Shown here: in pieces, positions 61,798 through 64,000 of the stretch | Layout: every line of letters starts with the position of its first letter | How positions within the stretch are numbered: position 1 is the stretch's first letter | Position numbers and translations under genes: made by a program | Source of the DNA: Streptomyces sp. VRA16 Mangrove soil | GTDB lineage: Bacteria > Actinomycetota > Actinomycetes > Streptomycetales > Streptomycetaceae | DNA: 64,000 nucleotides | Direction of reading: 5' to 3' | NCBI RefSeq assembly: GCF_017377775.1 | Contig: NZ_JAFVLN010000016.1 | Span: 1-64,000, forward strand | The notes under the pieces: model-generated | Databases searched by the model: none | Seen by the model: the letters and a program-made list of their open reading frames with translations, nothing else | Told to the model about the DNA's origin: nothing

Positions 61798-63210
61798 ATG
61801 TCGGTAGGCGAAGAGGTCCGCGCGGAGCAGTCGGGCCCGGGGTCGCAGAAGAGCCTCGGTACATCCGCCGCGCGGAATCTGGCCACCACCACCAAGTCCG
61901 TCCCACAGATGCAGGAGATCAGCTCCCGCTGGCTGCTGCGGACGCTGCCATGGGTGGACATCCAGGGCGGCACGTACCGGGTGAACCGGAGGCTGAGCTA
62001 CACGGTCGGAGACGGCCGCATCACGTTTGTGAAGACGGGGGACGACGTCCGGGTCATCCCGGCCGAGCTGGGGGAGCTGCCCGCGCTGCGGGACTTCGCG
62101 GACCAGGACGTCCTCGGCGAGCTGGCCGCACGCTGTACGCAGCGCGAGTACGCGCCGGGTGACGTGCTCACCTCGTTCGGCAGCCCCGCCGACGCGGTGT
62201 TCCTGCTCGCGCACGGCCGCGTCGAGAAGGTGGGCACGGGCCCGTACGGGGACGACGCGGTGCTCGGTGTGCTCGCCGACGGCGCGTACTTCGGCGACCA
62301 GGCGCTGCTCGACGCGGAGTCCATCTGGGAGTACACCACCCGCGCGGTCACCGCGTGCACCGTGCTCGCGCTGCCCCGCCAGGACCTGGAGCAGGTCGCC
62401 GAGCGCTCGGAGGCGCTCCGCACCCATCTGCAGCAGCTGCGCACCATGCCGGCGCAGCGGTCCAACAAGTACGGCGAGAAGGAGATCGACCTCTCCGCGG
62501 GACACGTCGGCGAGGCGGTCCTGCCGGGGACGTTCGTCGACTACGAGGCGGCGCCGCGCGAGTACGAGCTGAGCGTCGCGCAGACCGTGCTGCGCATCCA
62601 CACGCGCGTGGCCGACCTCTACAACCAGCCGATGAACCAGACGGAGCATCAGCTGCGGCTCACCGTCGAGGCGTTGAAGGAGCGCCAGGAGTACGAGCTC
62701 GTCAACAACCGGGAGTTCGGCCTGCTCAACAACTGCGAGTACGACCAGCGGCTGCAGCCGCACGACGGCGTGCCCAGCCCCGACGACATGGACGAGCTGC
62801 TCAGCAGGCGGCGCGGCTCCAAGCTGTTCCTGGCGCACCCCAAGGCGATCGCGGCGTTCGGCCGTGAGTGCAACAAGCGGGGGCTGGTCCCCGAGAGCAT
62901 CGACGTCGGCGGGCACCGCATCCCGGCCTGGCGCGGGGTGCCGATCTACCCGTGCGCCAAGATCCCGATCTCCGACGCGCGCACCACGTCCATCATCTGC
63001 ATGCGTACCGGCGAGCAGGAGCAGGGCGTCATCGGTCTGCGGCAGTCCGGTATTCCGGACGAGATCGAGCCGAGCCTGTCGGTGCGGTTCATGGGCATCA
63101 GCGAGCAGGCGATCATCTCGTACCTGGTGACCACGTACTACTCGGCGGCGGTCCTGGTGCCCGACGCGCTGGGCGTCCTGGAGAACGTCGAGATCGGCCG
63201 GTGGCGGTGA
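61798..63210 (+). CDS. eshB: EshB-like protein, probable Family 2B encapsulin shell with cNMP-binding domain
   Basis: The 470-residue protein has an N-terminal arm, a cyclic-nucleotide-binding-like domain at about residues 82-220 (YAPGDVLTSFGSPADAVFLLAHGRVEKVG in two parts; YFGDQALLD; TTRAVTACTVLALP), and a C-terminal half of about 245 residues (IDLSAGHVGEAVLPGTFVDYE; VGGHRIPAWRGVPIYPCAKIPI; SLSVRFMGISEQAIISYLVTTYYSAAV in parts) that matches the EshA/EshB proteins. S. griseus EshA forms large multimers, and this group has been classified as Family 2B encapsulins: an HK97-fold shell with the cNMP domain inserted in the E-loop. A polyprenyl synthase, a known cargo type, follows by 117 bp. The assignment is by recall and motif. 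Confidence 0.82.
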   Translation: MSVGEEVRAEQSGPGSQKSLGTSAARNLATTTKSVPQMQEISSRWLLRTLPWVDIQGGTYRVNRRLSYTVGDGRITFVKTGDDVRVIPAELGELPALRDFADQDVLGELAARCTQREYAPGDVLTSFGSPADAVFLLAHGRVEKVGTGPYGDDAVLGVLADGAYFGDQALLDAESIWEYTTRAVTACTVLALPRQDLEQVAERSEALRTHLQQLRTMPAQRSNKYGEKEIDLSAGHVGEAVLPGTFVDYEAAPREYELSVAQTVLRIHTRVADLYNQPMNQTEHQLRLTVEALKERQEYELVNNREFGLLNNCEYDQRLQPHDGVPSPDDMDELLSRRRGSKLFLAHPKAIAAFGRECNKRGLVPESIDVGGHRIPAWRGVPIYPCAKIPISDARTTSIICMRTGEQEQGVIGLRQSGIPDEIEPSLSVRFMGISEQAIISYLVTTYYSAAVLVPDALGVLENVEIGRWR

Positions 63211-63327
63211 CGAACCGCCTTGGCATGTCGTGTCCCCGCCCACCCGGGCGGGTACACCGGAGGGGTACGCGCCCAGCTCCAGCGGATCCGCCACCGGCCG
63301 CACCCTCTCCCGTTCCGGGGTGAGCCC

Positions 63328-64000
63328 ATGACACAGACGACGGAGACCGCGAGCACGGTGCAACCCTCTGAGGCCCACGAGGCGGAGGCGATCCTGGCGC
63401 AGGCCAGGACGTCGGTCGACCCCGCGCTGCGCGGGGCCGTCGAGGCCCTGCCCGGATCCATACGCCGCGTCGCCCTGTACCACTTCGGATGGGAGCACGC
63501 GGACGGCACACCGGCCGCGGGCCACGCGGGCAAGGCGGTCAGGCCCGCCCTGGTGCTCGCCGCGGCGCGGGCCCTGGGCGGGCGGACCGAGCGGGCGGTG
63601 CCGGCCGCGGCCGCCGTGGAGCTGACGCACAACTTCACCCTGCTGCACGACGACGTGATGGACCGGGACACCACCCGCAGGCACCGGCCCACCGCGTGGA
63701 CCGTGTTCGGCGACGCGGACGCGATCCTCGCCGGTGACGCGCTGCAGGCCCAGGCGCAGCGGCTGCTCGCCGAGGACCGGCACCCGGCGGCGTCCGCCGC
63801 GGCGGCCCGGCTCGCCGCCTGCGTCGTGGAGCTGTGCGCGGGGCAGTCCATCGACGTGGCGCTGGAGCGGCGCGAGCCGACGCGGACCTCGCTGGAGGAG
63901 ACCCTGGCGATGGCGGAGGCCAAGACCGGGGCGCTGCTCGGCTGCGCGTGCGCGATCGGGGGTCTCTACGCGGGCGCGGGGGAGGAGGAGGTCGCGGCGC
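63328..64000 (+). CDS. Polyprenyl diphosphate synthase, partial (cut by window end)
   Basis: The 224 visible residues cover the N-terminal two thirds of a trans-isoprenyl diphosphate synthase. The first Asp-rich motif LLHDDVMDRD and the upstream Lys/Arg region GKAVRPALVLAAARALGG are present; AGDALQAQAQRLL follows. The second Asp-rich motif lies beyond the window. The first 25 residues (Thr/Ser/Glu/Ala-rich) look disordered and could be a shell-targeting segment. It follows the EshB-like encapsulin gene on the same strand, so I infer it is the encapsulated cargo. Product chain length is unknown. Confidence 0.88.
   Translation, partial: MTQTTETASTVQPSEAHEAEAILAQARTSVDPALRGAVEALPGSIRRVALYHFGWEHADGTPAAGHAGKAVRPALVLAAARALGGRTERAVPAAAAVELTHNFTLLHDDVMDRDTTRRHRPTAWTVFGDADAILAGDALQAQAQRLLAEDRHPAASAAAARLAACVVELCAGQSIDVALERREPTRTSLEETLAMAEAKTGALLGCACAIGGLYAGAGEEEVAA

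Overview
The window is 64 kb of chromosomal DNA from a high-GC actinomycete, almost certainly a Streptomyces. The evidence is strong third-position G/C bias, frequent GTG starts, and a gene order that, as I remember it, follows the S. coelicolor core chromosome around SCO5207-SCO5250: hisN, rsgA-aroA, sigR-rsrA, def, epi-isozizaene synthase-CYP170, nrdAB, dasR-dasABC-dasD, nagB, pdtaS, wblE, dagK, ushX-sigH and an eshB-like gene. I see no insertion sequence, prophage, CRISPR array or rRNA. The synteny statement comes from memory, not from an alignment.

Layout. 1-10 kb: a divergent PPA1309/UPF0182 pair, two identical initiator tRNA genes flanking a Sel1/TPR-repeat gene, and a three-gene ABC importer on the minus strand. 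9.6-20 kb: a divergent fur/katG oxidative-stress pair, a CBS protein, hisN, a TetR-SMR exporter pair, rsgA-aroA, an M50 protease, an SRAP protein and a small hydrolase. 20-26 kb: the thiol-stress module sigR-rsrA with its own SigR-type promoter and dual start, two membrane HD-domain proteins, a TPR protein and peptide deformylase. 26-29 kb: the albaflavenone pair (sesquiterpene cyclase and P450). 29-35 kb: class Ia ribonucleotide reductase under a cobalamin riboswitch and a tandem NrdR-box pair, with a GlxA/AraC regulator and a methyltransferase downstream. 35-41.6 kb: nucleoside hydrolase, a sodium symporter with its DUF3311 partner, and CstA with YbdD. 41.7-50 kb: the chitin/GlcNAc locus (dasR, dasABC, dasD, nagB and a SIS-domain sugar-phosphate gene) with DasR operator (dre) sites between the genes. 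50-57.6 kb: SDR/TetR pair, sensor kinase pdtaS, wblE, dagK and the stress sigma factor operon ushX-sigH. 57.6-64 kb: antiporter, PLP enzyme, amidase, and an EshB-like shell protein that I read as a Family 2B encapsulin, followed by a polyprenyl diphosphate synthase cut by the window end.

The most interesting items are: (i) the putative encapsulin and polyprenyl synthase, which together look like a terpenoid nanocompartment; (ii) a dispersed structured repeat (about 100-bp head with a conserved two-stem hairpin, then about 33-bp tandem units), present four times in the same orientation, mostly beyond gene 3' ends, with a possible fifth decayed copy inside a coding region; (iii) layered riboswitch and NrdR control of nrdAB, with the probable nrdS gene displaced from the operon; (iv) a DasR-like site in front of the pdtaS sensor kinase; (v) a 26-bp perfect hairpin between convergent genes and two coding-region-adjacent minisatellites.
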